NCBI RefSeq assembly: GCF_000377705.1
Contig: NZ_KB898623.1
Span: 338,584-402,583 of the forward strand
DNA length: 64,000 bases
Origin: Salsuginibacillus kocurii DSM 18087
GTDB lineage: Bacteria > Bacillota > Bacilli > Bacillales > Marinococcaceae
Direction: 5' to 3'
Shown: piece by piece, positions 31,545 through 41,445 of the stretch
Layout of the letters: each line of letters begins with the position of its first letter
How positions within the stretch are numbered: the stretch's first letter is position 1
Made by a program: the position numbers and the translations under genes
Notes under the pieces: generated by a model
Seen by the model: the letters and a program-made list of their open reading frames with translations, nothing else
Database searches by the model: none
What the model was told of the DNA's origin: nothing

Positions 31545-31570
31545 GGAGAAATAGGTGTTTTCACCTATTC
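31545..31570 (-). terminator. Terminator after the Ktr-type transporter gene
   Basis: AATAGGTG (31550-31557) pairs with CACCTATT (31562-31569) around TTTT, with a short T-rich tail on the minus strand. Confidence 0.6.
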
Positions 31571-31592
31571 CCCCTGCAGCAGACGCTTGAAA

Positions 31593-32945
31593 TCAACCAA
31601 TAATCATGCGCTCTGTTGGATATTTATAATGTGTTTTTGTATCCTTTTTCTTCAACGAGAAAAGAAGCACTAAAATACCTACTCGCCCAATTAACATAAG
31701 TGTCATTAAAATAGCTAAGCTTGGGTTAGATAAATGTTCTGTTACGCCTGTAGACAGCCCGCATGTTCCAAAGGCTGAACTTGTTTCAAAAATGATATCA
31801 TGTAATTCCACTTGGTCATTACCTCTTTCAAAAGCAGCAATCCCCATAACAGCAGAAAAAAGCCCGACAATGAAAAAAGACAACACGATGAAAGCTTTTT
31901 GCTTGTCTTCTGGGTGAACCTCTCGTCCAAACGCTTTAACATCGCTCTTACCTAGAGCAAAGCTTCGAATCGTTAAAAACATTACCGCAAGCGTGGTGGT
32001 CCGTATGCCACCACCCACACTAGAAGGACTGGCTCCAATGATCATCAACCCAGAGATAAATAAAACCGTAACCAGGGTAAAACCCGACACATCAAGCACA
32101 GTCAAGCCTGCACTCCTTGAGGTGGCAGAAGTAAACATTGTTTGAAAAAATTGTTCATGCCAGGCAAGTCCTGCAAAATAATATCCTCTTTCTAAAAACC
32201 AGATACCCAACCACCCTAATACAAATACGAGTCCATAGGTAGTCACCGTGATTTTGGTAAACAAACTAAATTTGAAGTTTTCATTTGAAGGACGAAAGTA
32301 CTCTCGTATTTCCATAAGTACAGGAAAGCCGATGGCCCCGGCAAAAATTAAAAGAACCGTAATAAACTGCACATAATAATCATTAGCGAAAGGGAGCAAC
32401 GATTCACCAGTCACATCAAATCCTGCATTTGTAAAGGCCGACAACGCACCAAATGCCCCCTGATACATAGCCTCACTAAACGTGTCAAAATACTGGGTGT
32501 AATAGGACCCTAATATTAGTGCTCCTATACCTTGGATCATCAATGCTGTAAATAAAATCCCACGCATTAATTTCACCATACCTGAGAATTGATACTGGTT
32601 ATGGTCGACCATAATTAACAAGCGATGGCTTAAATTTATCTTTCGGCCTAATAACATCCACACAAAGGTCCCCAAAGTCATAATACCAATTCCACCAAGT
32701 TGAATGGCAACAGCAATGACAAGAATTCCAATCCCGTTAAAGGTTTCGGAAACTGTGATAGTTACCAGTCCGGTTACACTAACAGCAGAAACGGCCGTAA
32801 ACAAAGCATCCATATATGTAAGCTCGCCCCCTGGTTGATGGGTTACAGGCAACCATAGCAAAATGCTTGCTACAAACATCGAAATTAAATACGCAACGAT
32901 AATAATCCGAAATGGAGACATAAATTGGTGCAATCCACGCCGCAT
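31593..32945 (-). CDS. TrkH/KtrB-type potassium channel-like transporter
   Basis: A 450-residue multi-pass membrane protein made of four M1-P-M2 units. The K+ selectivity loops are visible as AVSVTGLVT, SAFTNAGFDVT, SATSRSAGLTV and SAFGTCGLSTG, each with the critical glycine. The gating-loop region GASPSSVGGGIRTTTLAV in the third unit is typical of KtrB. It needs a cytosolic KtrA/KtrC-type RCK partner, which is not in this window. I chose MRRGLHQF, with AAAGGGCGG 6 nt upstream; an ATG 19 codons earlier has none. It is inserted between sdhC and yslB compared with B. subtilis. Confidence 0.92.
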   Translation of the reverse strand: MRRGLHQFMSPFRIIIVAYLISMFVASILLWLPVTHQPGGELTYMDALFTAVSAVSVTGLVTITVSETFNGIGILVIAVAIQLGGIGIMTLGTFVWMLLGRKINLSHRLLIMVDHNQYQFSGMVKLMRGILFTALMIQGIGALILGSYYTQYFDTFSEAMYQGAFGALSAFTNAGFDVTGESLLPFANDYYVQFITVLLIFAGAIGFPVLMEIREYFRPSNENFKFSLFTKITVTTYGLVFVLGWLGIWFLERGYYFAGLAWHEQFFQTMFTSATSRSAGLTVLDVSGFTLVTVLFISGLMIIGASPSSVGGGIRTTTLAVMFLTIRSFALGKSDVKAFGREVHPEDKQKAFIVLSFFIVGLFSAVMGIAAFERGNDQVELHDIIFETSSAFGTCGLSTGVTEHLSNPSLAILMTLMLIGRVGILVLLFSLKKKDTKTHYKYPTERMIIG

Positions 32946-33061
32946 AAGAAACCGCCCTTTCTGAAACTCGCCATTTAGTATACCACCCATTCTTTTTCTC
33001 ATCTATAGAGTTTGCTAGAAATTACCGCTATAATGGAAGGGGAAAGTGGGGGACTTACGCA

Positions 33062-33493
33062 ATGGAAGATAAAAAAGAGATGGAAAGCCCGGGACAAAAG
33101 TATTCTGATTTTGGTTATGAGCTGGTCCGAAAAGAATTTCTGCAAGAACTTCTCGGCCAAGATGAAGGCGAGATATTATATTGGGGCGGGCGTGTATTAG
33201 CAAGAAAACACCCTGTACACTCTCTTGAAGAAGTCATTCAGTTCTTCACCACAGCAGGGTGGGGGGAACTTCAACTAATAAAAGAAAGAAAAGAAGAGAT
33301 GACGTTACAATTGTTGCTTCCAGAAGAACAAAAAAAACCGTTGTTTAACCGGCAGCTTGAAGCTGGCTTCTTAGCTGAACAAATAGAAACACAAAAAAAT
33401 GCAGCAACAGAGACAGTTATCGTCGAAAAGAAGTACCGCATTGAATTCCATATCCATTGGAATCTCAAAGAAACAGTACTCTCTGACCAATAA
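33062..33493 (+). CDS. yslB: YslB family protein (DUF2507)
   Basis: A 143-residue soluble protein of unknown role, related to the V4R/TRAPP-like fold family. It shows YELVRKEFLQELLGQDEGEILYWGGRVLARK, TAGWGELQLI and LEAGFLAEQIE, which match B. subtilis YslB closely. GGGGGA lies 8 nt before the ATG. It is one of few plus-strand genes and is divergent from the transporter gene, as expected from the B. subtilis order sdhC-yslB-uvrC. Confidence 0.92.
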   Translation: MEDKKEMESPGQKYSDFGYELVRKEFLQELLGQDEGEILYWGGRVLARKHPVHSLEEVIQFFTTAGWGELQLIKERKEEMTLQLLLPEEQKKPLFNRQLEAGFLAEQIETQKNAATETVIVEKKYRIEFHIHWNLKETVLSDQ

Positions 33494-33586
33494 TTACACG
33501 TAGCTGAATACTTCTTTTGAAGAAATGGCCTTAAATACTACCCATCGCTCGACCCTACTATTTACTTATCATCAACCTTCGTACTT

Positions 33587-33620
33587 AAAAACCGTCCACT
33601 CCTAAATGAGTGAGACGGTT
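33587..33620. terminator. Terminator between yslB and uvrC
   Basis: AACCGTC-ACTC pairs with GAGT-GACGGTT (right arm ends at 33620). The T-run is on the minus strand. It overlaps the uvrC stop codon. Confidence 0.7.
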
Positions 33621-35397
33621 ACTTTGCTTTCTCTTGAAGATAACGGACAATTTCTTCTGCTGTATTTTTCGGAATGGACAATTTTTGAAACTCTTCTACC
33701 TCTGCTTCTTTCATGCGTTTAAGCGAACCAAAGTGTTTAAGCAGAGCCCGTTTTCTTTTTTCTCCAACGCCGGGTATATCATCAAGTACTGAGGTTGTTA
33801 TACCTTTGCTTCTTGTGTTGCGGTGAAAGGTAAGTGCAAATCGGTGGACCTCATCTTGGATGCGCTGCAACAAATAAAAAGCGTGGCTATCCCTCTCTAG
33901 GTTTATTTCTTCCGGCGGGTCCCCGATAATGAGATTTGACGTTTTGTGTTTTTCATCTTTAGCTAAACCAGCTATTGGAATAGGAAGCCCTAGTTCATCT
34001 TCGACGACACTTTGCGCAGCAGTTAACTGCCCTTTTCCTCCATCAATTAAAATCAAGTCTGGTAATTCTGCCTGCTCTTTTAACAAGCGGACATAACGCC
34101 TTCGAACCACTTCTTTCATGGAAGCATAATCATCAGGACCAGCCACAGAGCGCACTTTATACTTGCGGTATTCATTTTTAGCCGGCTTGCCATCTATAAA
34201 CGTTACCATGGCAGAAACCGGATCCGTTCCTTGAATATTGGAATTATCAAAAGCTTCAATGCGGTACGGGGGATCCATATCAAGCTTTTCGCCTAACGTT
34301 TCAATCGCCCGCACAGTTCGTTCTTCGTTCCGTTCAATTAGGTCAAACCGTTCTTTTAAGGCGGCATGGGCATTTTTTGCTGCAAGGTCTACAAGCTCTT
34401 TTTTCTGTCCTTTTTGAGGTTGAAAGACCGTAGCACCAGTTAATTCCTCTACCATGCTTTTATCGATCGTCTTCTCCACTACAATTTCTTTTGGCACAAT
34501 GTGTTCGGCTTTTAAATAAAACTGGCCGATAAACGCCAGCACGTCCTCTTCAGCATCTTGATAAAATGGAAAAATAGAAACATCTCGTTCAATTAACGTG
34601 CCATTTCTCACAAAGAAAACTTGCACACACATCCAGCCTTTGTCATACGCATAAGCAAAAATATCCCGGTCTGTCCGGTCTTTAATCGCCATTTTTTGCT
34701 TTTCCATAACGGCGTCAATGTGTTGAATTTGGTCTCTTAATTCTTTGGCCCGTTCAAAATTCAGCGCTTCAGAAGCTTCTCCCATTTCACGGTGAAGGCG
34801 TTCTTTTACATCATGATGACCGTTTCTTAAGAAACTAGTGATCTCGCGTACAAGTTCTTTGTTCTGTTCTTCGCTTACTTCAAATTCACAGGGAGCTAAA
34901 CATTGACCGATATGATAGTACAAACACACCCGGTCCGGTAGCGTGCGGCATTTGCGTAAGGGATACAAACGATCAAGCAATTTTTTTGTTTCATTAGCAG
35001 CTCCAGCGTTCGGATAAGGCCCAAAATACTTTCCGCCATCTTTTTTTACATTTCTAGTCGTAATTAAACGGGGATGCTCTTCGTTCGTAATCTTTAAATA
35101 AGGATAGGACTTATCATCCTTTAACAGCACGTTATAACGCGGTTCATGTTTCTTTATTAAATTCATCTCTAAAATAAGCGCTTCGAGATTACTGGACGTA
35201 ATAATATATTCAAAATCATGAATCTCACTAACGAGGCGCTGCGTTTTCCCATCATGTGAACCTGTAAAATAAGAACGAACCCTATTTTTTAACACTTTGG
35301 CTTTGCCGACATATATAATGGTGCCATGCTTATTTTTCATTAAATAACAGCCCGGCTGTCCTGGAAGCACTGCTAGTTTTTCTTTAATGGTATCCAT
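33619..35397 (-). CDS. uvrC: Excinuclease ABC subunit C
   Basis: A 592-residue nucleotide-excision-repair nuclease that makes both incisions around a lesion bound by UvrAB. It has the N-terminal GIY-YIG domain ([21 protein letters not shown]), the UVR motif near [16 protein letters not shown], the RNase H-like nuclease domain with [15 protein letters not shown] and [11 protein letters not shown], and C-terminal helix-hairpin-helix motifs ([20 protein letters not shown]). Confidence 0.98.
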   Translation of the reverse strand: MDTIKEKLAVLPGQPGCYLMKNKHGTIIYVGKAKVLKNRVRSYFTGSHDGKTQRLVSEIHDFEYIITSSNLEALILEMNLIKKHEPRYNVLLKDDKSYPYLKITNEEHPRLITTRNVKKDGGKYFGPYPNAGAANETKKLLDRLYPLRKCRTLPDRVCLYYHIGQCLAPCEFEVSEEQNKELVREITSFLRNGHHDVKERLHREMGEASEALNFERAKELRDQIQHIDAVMEKQKMAIKDRTDRDIFAYAYDKGWMCVQVFFVRNGTLIERDVSIFPFYQDAEEDVLAFIGQFYLKAEHIVPKEIVVEKTIDKSMVEELTGATVFQPQKGQKKELVDLAAKNAHAALKERFDLIERNEERTVRAIETLGEKLDMDPPYRIEAFDNSNIQGTDPVSAMVTFIDGKPAKNEYRKYKVRSVAGPDDYASMKEVVRRRYVRLLKEQAELPDLILIDGGKGQLTAAQSVVEDELGLPIPIAGLAKDEKHKTSNLIIGDPPEEINLERDSHAFYLLQRIQDEVHRFALTFHRNTRSKGITTSVLDDIPGVGEKRKRALLKHFGSLKRMKEAEVEEFQKLSIPKNTAEEIVRYLQEKAK

Positions 35398-35541
35398 AAC
35401 GCCCCTCCTCTCTCCACCTTTTCCTATCTTACCCTTTTTTCGAGCTTTAACGAAAACTTGGCAAAGCCAAGCCTATGACGCAGGCTGAACCTTAGTTGCA
35501 CGTATACCATTTCCTTCAACTATTATACATTCTTACGGTGT

Positions 35542-35574
35542 AAAAAAGAGCCCCGCCGAATCGGCTGAAGGCTC
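35542..35574 (-). terminator. trxA terminator
   Basis: On the minus strand GAGCC-GCCGA pairs with TCGGC-GGCTC, followed by six T, directly after trxA. Confidence 0.88.
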
Positions 35575-35583
35575 ACCTGCATG

Positions 35584-35898
35584 TTACTTATGCTTTTCAA
35601 GAAGTTCAACGAGGTTTTCTTTCGGTTGGAAACCAACCACCTGCTCTACAACTTCTCCATCTTTAAAGATCATAAGCGTTGGAATACTCATAACGCCGTA
35701 CTTGCCAGCTGTTTCTTGATTTTCATCCACATCGAGCTTAGCGATTTTAATATCGTCTCCCATTTCAGAGTCGATTTCTTCTAGTACTGGTGCGATCATT
35801 TTGCAAGGTCCACACCATGGAGCCCAAAAATCCGCGAGCACAACGCCTTCAGACGTTTCATCGCCAAAATTTTGATCGGTCACATTCACAATAGCCAT
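35584..35898 (-). CDS. trxA: Thioredoxin
   Basis: A 104-residue cytosolic disulfide reductase with active site WCGPC (Cys29, Cys32), the cis-proline segment [11 protein letters not shown] and a typical end. AAGGAGGATCTGCA precedes the ATG. Its own terminator and a 225-base gap to etfA suggest it is transcribed on its own or read from etfA only in part. Confidence 0.98.
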   Translation of the reverse strand: MAIVNVTDQNFGDETSEGVVLADFWAPWCGPCKMIAPVLEEIDSEMGDDIKIAKLDVDENQETAGKYGVMSIPTLMIFKDGEVVEQVVGFQPKENLVELLEKHK

Positions 35899-36035
35899 TG
35901 CAGATCCTCCTTAAGTTCATTCTACCCTTAGCATTATACACCCGCGATCCATAAATAGCTAACGAGTTGCACACATTCTCATACCCGCTCGCTACTTTCC
36001 TTGAAACTACAAATTCGTAGACCGGGTTAATAATA

Positions 36036-36074
36036 GGATAAAGGCTGATCAGTATTTATTCAACCGATCAGCCT
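36036..36074 (-). terminator. Terminator after etfA
   Basis: AGGCTGATC (36042-36050) pairs with GATCAGCCT (36066-36074); the minus-strand tail is only moderately T-rich. Confidence 0.6.
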
Positions 36075-36125
36075 AACCTATAGGATTCAATAAGAATTAT
36101 TCTATCATTTTGGGGCAGGGTAAAC

Positions 36126-37103
36126 TCACGCTTCTGCTGTTACTTTTTTCAGTTCTTCAGTAAGGGCAGGCACCACATCAAAGAGATCTCCGACAATCCC
36201 GTAATCAGCTACATCAAATATAGGGGCTTCCGGGTCTTTATTGATAGCTACGATCACTTTTGAATTCGACATCCCTGCTAAATGCTGAATAGCACCCGAG
36301 AGGCCTACGGCAATATATAAATCTGGCGTTACTACTTTACCCGTCTGCCCAATCTGTAGAGAGTAATCACAATACTCTGCATCACAAGCCCCTCTTGAGG
36401 CACCGACAGCGGCTCCCAACAGGTCGGCAAGCTCTTCAAGCGGTTTGAATCCTTCAGCACTTTTCACTCCCCGTCCGCCGGCTATAATCACTTTTGCTTC
36501 TGCCAAATCAACAGTTCCACTTGTTTTTTTTACGACCTCTTTTATGACTGTACGTAAATCATTTACTTCTACTTCAATGGAGGAAACATCTCCCGTATGC
36601 CCTTCATCTTTCTCCAGAGCAGGTATGTTGTTTGGACGAATAGTTACAAACAATGTGCCAGCAGTTACCGTTTTCTTTTCAAATGCTTTACCAGAGTAGA
36701 TAGGACGCGTAAAGGTTGCATCTTCTTCGCTGCCTTCTATATCTACTACATCTGAAATCAGCCCGCACTTTAATTTTTCTGCGATGCGTGGAGCCATATC
36801 TTTTCCCGGAGAAGTATGGGGCATAACAATAGCTTCTGGTTCTTCTGCCTCAACCACTTGTGAAAATACTTGTGTAAACGCATCAGTTACATAATTCCCT
36901 AAATTATAATGCTCAGCTTTTACTACGCGATCAGCGCCGTAGTAAAGTAATTCATTTGAGAATTCAGAAACGTCCTCACCTAACAGAACTCCAACCACTT
37001 CTCCGTCACCTGCCACCTGTTTAGCGGCGGCAATCGTTTCAAAGGTTACATTTCTTAATTCACCGTCACGAATTTCTCCCAGCGCGAGTACTTTTTTTCC
37101 CAT
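36126..37103 (-). CDS. etfA: Electron transfer flavoprotein alpha subunit
   Basis: A 325-residue FAD-binding subunit that, with EtfB, passes electrons from acyl-CoA dehydrogenases to the respiratory chain. The FAD domain is seen at VGASRGACDAEYCDYSLQIG, VTPDLYIAVGLSGAIQH and NKDPEAPIFDVADYGIVGDL. It follows etfB by 16 bases in the fatty-acid degradation cluster. Confidence 0.98.
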   Translation of the reverse strand: MGKKVLALGEIRDGELRNVTFETIAAAKQVAGDGEVVGVLLGEDVSEFSNELLYYGADRVVKAEHYNLGNYVTDAFTQVFSQVVEAEEPEAIVMPHTSPGKDMAPRIAEKLKCGLISDVVDIEGSEEDATFTRPIYSGKAFEKKTVTAGTLFVTIRPNNIPALEKDEGHTGDVSSIEVEVNDLRTVIKEVVKKTSGTVDLAEAKVIIAGGRGVKSAEGFKPLEELADLLGAAVGASRGACDAEYCDYSLQIGQTGKVVTPDLYIAVGLSGAIQHLAGMSNSKVIVAINKDPEAPIFDVADYGIVGDLFDVVPALTEELKKVTAEA

Positions 37104-37119
37104 CTTGCCATCCCTCCGT

Positions 37120-37893
37120 TTATATCACTTTTGCTTCATTTTTTAATAAATCAACGAGTTCCGTCACCTGATCGTTTGTCTCTCCACTTAACACTTTACC
37201 TGCTCCTTTTTCCGGTGGTAAAAAGCGCTCAAGTGTTTTTGTTTTTGCTTCTATATCGTCTTCTTCTAGGTCCAAGTCATCGAGGTCAAGTGTTTCAAGT
37301 GGCTTCTTTTTCGCTTTCATGATGCCTGGAAGTGACGGATAACGCGGTTCATTCAGGCCTTGCTGTGCAGTCGCCAAAAGAGGAAGTTGAGCCTCTACCG
37401 TTTCAACATCTCCTTCAACATCTCGTTCAATTACCGCTTTTTCGCCGTTAATTTCTATTTTTGTAATTGTAGTCACTTGATTAATCCCTAGCTTCTCTGC
37501 CAAACGTGGTCCTACTTGGCCTGCTCCGTCATCAACGGCCACATTTCCACCAAGAATTAAATCAAATTCTTTATCCTTTAAATAAGCACTCAACATTTCT
37601 GAAACCGTATAATGGTCTGGTTCCTCGTCAAGGTCTTCTATATCTAAAAGTACTGCTTGATCTGCCCCCATAGCTAGAGCTGTACGAAGTTCTTTTTCTG
37701 CATCTTCATCCCCAACCGTTAAAACGGTTACTTCTCCACCATGTTCCTCGCGAAGAACAATCGCTTCTTCGATTGCATATTCGTCATAAGGATTGATAAT
37801 AAATTCTGCACCCTCTTCATCAATCAAACCGTTGTTGATTTCAATTTTTTCTTCGGTATCAAATGTTCGTTTCATAATGACATAAATGTTCAT
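37120..37893 (-). CDS. etfB: Electron transfer flavoprotein beta subunit
   Basis: A 257-residue AMP-binding partner of EtfA. Signature segments: INPYDEYAIEEAIVLRE near the N-terminus, TVGDEDAEKELRTALAMGAD, GAGQVGPRLAEKLG, and the C-terminal recognition loop with MKAKKKPLETL. Strong AGGAGGGA upstream. Confidence 0.97.
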   Translation of the reverse strand: MNIYVIMKRTFDTEEKIEINNGLIDEEGAEFIINPYDEYAIEEAIVLREEHGGEVTVLTVGDEDAEKELRTALAMGADQAVLLDIEDLDEEPDHYTVSEMLSAYLKDKEFDLILGGNVAVDDGAGQVGPRLAEKLGINQVTTITKIEINGEKAVIERDVEGDVETVEAQLPLLATAQQGLNEPRYPSLPGIMKAKKKPLETLDLDDLDLEEDDIEAKTKTLERFLPPEKGAGKVLSGETNDQVTELVDLLKNEAKVI

Positions 37894-37974
37894 CTTTACT
37901 TCCCTCCTAAAATGTTTAAAAGAGCCATTGGTATACCGCTTGATTAAAAGGGGTATGGCAGCAACCCTGTTCAG

Positions 37975-38748
37975 CTATTTATCTTTGAAAACAGGAGAAC
38001 GCTTTTCCAAAAACGCTCGAATTCCTTCCTGCCCATCGTAGGAATCATACACCTGACCAAACAGTTCACTCTCTTTCATCATGCCTTCCTCAAAACTCTC
38101 GTCTGTTGAGTAGGTAAGCAGTTCTATAATCATTCGAGTGGAGACGGCACTCTTGTTGGCAATTTTTTCAGCTAGTTTTTTAGCTTCTTCGAGTAGTTCG
38201 CCTTCAGAGCAAACCCGATTAATCAAACCCCAGCGCTCTGCTTCTTCCGCTCCAATCGGCTCTGCGGTTAAAAGCATTTCTGCCGCCTTTGCACTTCCAA
38301 CCAGCCTAGGCAGTCGTTGTGTTCCTGCAAATCCCGGAATAATGCCCAATGTTAACTCTGGGAGTCCCAATTTCGTTCCTTCACTAGCTAAACGCATATG
38401 ACAGGCCATCGCCAGTTCTAATCCTCCGCCTAAAGCCGCTCCATGAATGGCTGCAATGATCGGTTTTGGAAACGTTTGCATTTTTGTAAATAATTCTTGC
38501 CCTTCTCTGGCAAGTGAAGAAAACTCCTTGCCAGAAGGGGCATTAGTAAATTCTTTAATATCAGCTCCGGCCGCAAAGAAGCGGCCTTCCCCAGAGATAA
38601 TAACTGCTTTAAGCTTAGGATTATGTTCAATCTTCTGCAATGCTTCTTCCAACTCTTTCAATACATGTGTAGACAAAGCATTGGCTGGTGGGCGAACAAT
38701 CGTAATATAAGCAATGTAGTCTTCTTCTGTGACCCGCAAAGCATCCAT
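37975..38748 (-). CDS. Enoyl-CoA hydratase
   Basis: A 257-residue crotonase-fold enzyme for the second step of beta-oxidation. The oxyanion-hole segment is AAGADIKEF and the signature is IHGAALGGGLELAMACHMRLA, with the active-site region LPELTLGIIPGFAGTQRLPR holding the catalytic glutamates. It sits where B. subtilis has ysiB (fadB), between fadR and etfB, so that assignment is likely. Confidence 0.95.
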   Translation of the reverse strand: MDALRVTEEDYIAYITIVRPPANALSTHVLKELEEALQKIEHNPKLKAVIISGEGRFFAAGADIKEFTNAPSGKEFSSLAREGQELFTKMQTFPKPIIAAIHGAALGGGLELAMACHMRLASEGTKLGLPELTLGIIPGFAGTQRLPRLVGSAKAAEMLLTAEPIGAEEAERWGLINRVCSEGELLEEAKKLAEKIANKSAVSTRMIIELLTYSTDESFEEGMMKESELFGQVYDSYDGQEGIRAFLEKRSPVFKDK

Positions 38749-38781
38749 ACCATCATCGCTCCCTTCAGGCTCTTACCACGT

Positions 38782-39375
38782 TTATTTATCTACGCCTTTA
38801 AATCCATTCAGTAAAAGTTTATATACTGGTTCTGAGGAAGCTACAAGATCATATTTACAATCTTTCATGACCCAATTGGTTACGACCTCATCCAAGGTGC
38901 CAAACATCATTTGACGTCCTAGCTTTTCATTCACATCGTTTGAGAATACACCTGTCCTTTTGCCTTCTATAATAATTTCTTCCATTAAGGTGAGATAGTC
39001 TTTTAATACCTCGTTAATTCTTCCCCTCAACTGACTGCTTGATTGTCGCAGTTCTAATTGTGTCACCACAGCCAATTCTTTATTTTCATTTAATTGGGAA
39101 AAATGGAGGTTAACTAATCTCTTTAATTTCTCCTCAACCGATATAGGCGCTTCAAGTTGCTGTTTTATCGTTTCAATAAAATTACCCATTTTCATTTCAA
39201 ATAAGGAGATAAGAATATCTTCTTTGTTTTTAAAATAAAGGTAGATCGTTCCATCTGCAACGCCAGCTTCTTTAGCCATTTTGGAAACTTGTGCATGATG
39301 ATAGCCATGTTGAGCAATCACACTTACCGCAGCATTAATAATTTGTGAATACTTTTCTGTGTTTTTCTTGTTCAC
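38782..39375 (-). CDS. fadR: TetR-family fatty-acid degradation repressor FadR
   Basis: A 197-residue repressor. The N-terminal helix-turn-helix is AAVSVIAQHGYHHAQVSKMA / AGVADGTIYLYFKNKEDILI; the C-terminal domain would bind long-chain acyl-CoA, which releases it from DNA. In B. subtilis FadR (YsiA) controls this cluster. The start is GTG with AAAGGAAGA upstream. A near-perfect FadR operator lies 52 bases upstream, so it probably represses itself. Confidence 0.93.
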   Translation of the reverse strand: MNKKNTEKYSQIINAAVSVIAQHGYHHAQVSKMAKEAGVADGTIYLYFKNKEDILISLFEMKMGNFIETIKQQLEAPISVEEKLKRLVNLHFSQLNENKELAVVTQLELRQSSSQLRGRINEVLKDYLTLMEEIIIEGKRTGVFSNDVNEKLGRQMMFGTLDEVVTNWVMKDCKYDLVASSEPVYKLLLNGFKGVDK

Positions 39376-39427
39376 CGGGGTTCTTCCTTTCTCCTAAGCA
39401 ACTGCTAAACTTCAAACATCAATTAAA

Positions 39428-39445
39428 TGAATGACTATTCACTCA
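39428..39445 (-). promoter_or_regulatory. FadR operator upstream of fadR
   Basis: TGAATGACTATTCACTCA matches the B. subtilis FadR consensus TGAATGAMTANTCATTCA, as I recall it, at every position but one. It lies between fadR and the first lcfA gene. Confidence 0.8.
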
Positions 39446-39498
39446 GGTTTCTTTTATTGTAATGCAGCTACCGTCCCCTGTCAATTCAATATATCACA

Positions 39499-41211
39499 TT
39501 ATGAAGTTTTTTCTTCTTGTTTTTGCTCAGTCAGCTTGGCCTTCTCTTCTTCTGCTAGCACACGTTTCAATACTTTACCTACCATTGTTTTCGGGAGTTC
39601 TTTCCGGAATTCATATGCTCTTGGCACTTTATAAGAAGCTAAACGCTCTCTGCAGAAGCTGTTTAATTCCTGTTCATTGACCGTTTCACCTTCTTTAGGT
39701 ACTACGAAGGCTTTTACCGTTTCCCCGCGATAAGGATCAGGCACTCCAATGACTACTGCCTCTTGAACATCATCATGTTCATAGAGCACTTCTTCGATTT
39801 CCCGAGGATAAATATTAAATCCCCCTGCTATGATCATTTCTTTTTTCCGGTCCACAATGTAAAAGAATCCATGCTTGTCCCTATAAGCCATATCCCCAGT
39901 TAACAACCAGTCTTCATGGAAACTAGCATTGGTTTCTTCAGGGCGTTTCCAGTAGCCTTTCATAACTTGTGGACCTCTCACGGCTAGTTCACCAACTTCA
40001 CCCATTTCCGCTTCTCCCTGGTCGTTTTCTTTTATAATTTTGGCTTCGGTATCAGGCCATGGAATCCCGATACTACTTTCTTGCCGCTCGCCCCACAGTA
40101 AATTGCAGTGCGTAACAGGTGATGCTTCAGTTAAACCATATCCTTCGACAAGTTTCCCACCAGTCAGTGCTTCGAATTCTTGCTGGACTTCGACCGGCAA
40201 AGAAGCTGAACCGCTAATACAAGCCTTAATAGACGAGAGGTTATATTTATTGATGTCTGGATGATTAATAAGACCAATGTAAATGGTCGGCGCCCCAGGT
40301 AAAATTGAGATCTTCTCTTTCATGATCGTTTGAAGCACTTCTTTGGCATCAAAACGAGGCAAAATGACCATTTCAGAAGCGTGCATAATGGATAAATTCA
40401 TAGATACTGTCATTCCATAAACATGAAAAAACGGCAAAACAGCTAACGTTTTCTCCTGGCCTTCATTTAGTTTATACATCCAGCTGAGACACTGCTGTGT
40501 ATTGGCTACAAGATTCTTATGAGTCAGCATAACCCCTTTAGCAGGTCCAGTTGTGCCTCCTGTATATTGTAATAATGCTAAATCTGCAGCCGGATCAATG
40601 TCGACTTTAGGTTTGTCTTGATTCTTTGTCTTTACTAATGCAGTGAACGGATGCACCTTTTCTCCATATGTAACGTTAACCTTCATCTTGTACTGACGTT
40701 TTTGAATGAATGGATAAACGATATTTTTGGGGAAAGGTAAATAATCTTTAATACCCGTTACTATGACGTGCTCTAAGCAGGAGTCTTCTAAAACCGCCGT
40801 CACCTTTGGATACAACATATCCAAGCAAATAATTACCTTAGCCTCAGCGTCCACCAACTGATGAGATAACTCTCTCTCCACATAAAGAGGGTTGGTCTGA
40901 ACAACAGTAGCTCCCGCCAATAAAACCCCATAATAGCTAATCACAGATTGAGGGGAGTTTGGCAGCATAATGGCTACCCGATCACCTTTATTCACGCCGA
41001 GATTGATTAACTGCCAAGCCAAGGCGTTAGCTTGAGAAAAAAGTTCAGCATACGTTAACGAAGCACCCTTGAAAGAAAGCGCTTTCTTATCTGGGTATGC
41101 AGTTGCTGCTTTTTCAAGAAAAGCAGGCAGTGGTTTTTCATCGTAAGATAGACTTGAAGGTATTTCCGGGGGATAGAGTCCCGCCCATGGTTTTTCTGTC
41201 GTCTGATTCAA
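39499..41211 (-). CDS. lcfA: Long-chain fatty-acid-CoA ligase (LcfA-like), copy 1
   Basis: A 570-residue AMP-forming acyl-CoA synthetase that activates fatty acids for beta-oxidation. It has LLQYTGGTTGPAKGVMLTHKN, the linker EGYGLTEASPVTH, LLTGDMAYRDKHGFFYIVDRKKE and the C-terminal lysine in KTMVGKVLKR. I chose the TTG start at LNQTTEKPW, with GGGAGG 7 nt upstream, which also makes the length equal to the neighbouring paralogue; an ATG 19 codons earlier is possible. A promoter with a degenerate FadR site lies upstream. Confidence 0.96.
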   Translation of the reverse strand: MNQTTEKPWAGLYPPEIPSSLSYDEKPLPAFLEKAATAYPDKKALSFKGASLTYAELFSQANALAWQLINLGVNKGDRVAIMLPNSPQSVISYYGVLLAGATVVQTNPLYVERELSHQLVDAEAKVIICLDMLYPKVTAVLEDSCLEHVIVTGIKDYLPFPKNIVYPFIQKRQYKMKVNVTYGEKVHPFTALVKTKNQDKPKVDIDPAADLALLQYTGGTTGPAKGVMLTHKNLVANTQQCLSWMYKLNEGQEKTLAVLPFFHVYGMTVSMNLSIMHASEMVILPRFDAKEVLQTIMKEKISILPGAPTIYIGLINHPDINKYNLSSIKACISGSASLPVEVQQEFEALTGGKLVEGYGLTEASPVTHCNLLWGERQESSIGIPWPDTEAKIIKENDQGEAEMGEVGELAVRGPQVMKGYWKRPEETNASFHEDWLLTGDMAYRDKHGFFYIVDRKKEMIIAGGFNIYPREIEEVLYEHDDVQEAVVIGVPDPYRGETVKAFVVPKEGETVNEQELNSFCRERLASYKVPRAYEFRKELPKTMVGKVLKRVLAEEEKAKLTEQKQEEKTS

Positions 41212-41266
41212 TGAAAATCCTCCCTTTTCACCTTCCCTTCTCTTGGAAATATCTCCTCTGTATATC

Positions 41267-41294
41267 ATTGTACTGAATACTTGTTCATTTTCAA
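41267..41294 (-). promoter_or_regulatory. Promoter with degenerate FadR-like site, lcfA copy 1
   Basis: TTGAAA (41289-41294) and TACAAT (41267-41272) with a 16-base spacer. The spacer holds TGAATAC-TTG-TTCATT (41274-41289), a weaker version of the FadR operator. FadR control is inferred. Confidence 0.45.
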
Positions 41295-41325
41295 ACTCTT
41301 TTTTTCTGAAATATTGACTCTGATA

Positions 41326-41445
41326 AATTGTAGTGTTGATAATTCACCTTTCGACGCGCGAACCGGAAGCCTCTTCAGGCTCCCCCCGGCGTAGTCTTGA
41401 CCGGCTTGCTGGGACCCGGTGGTATAGTATCTACTCAACTATAAT
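41326..41445. repeat. GTTGAT-ended intergenic element, copy 2
   Basis: About 120 bp between the two lcfA genes, with imperfect inverted ends ATTGTAGTGTTGA (41326) and TCAACTATAAT (to 41445). The GC-rich core contains AAGCCTCTTCAGGCTCC. Related to the elements at 19187 and 41540. Confidence 0.45.

Noticed and set aside
31144..31554. 136-codon plus-strand open frame upstream of sdhC
   Set aside because: No ribosome binding site and no recognisable motif; it runs against the likely sdh leader.
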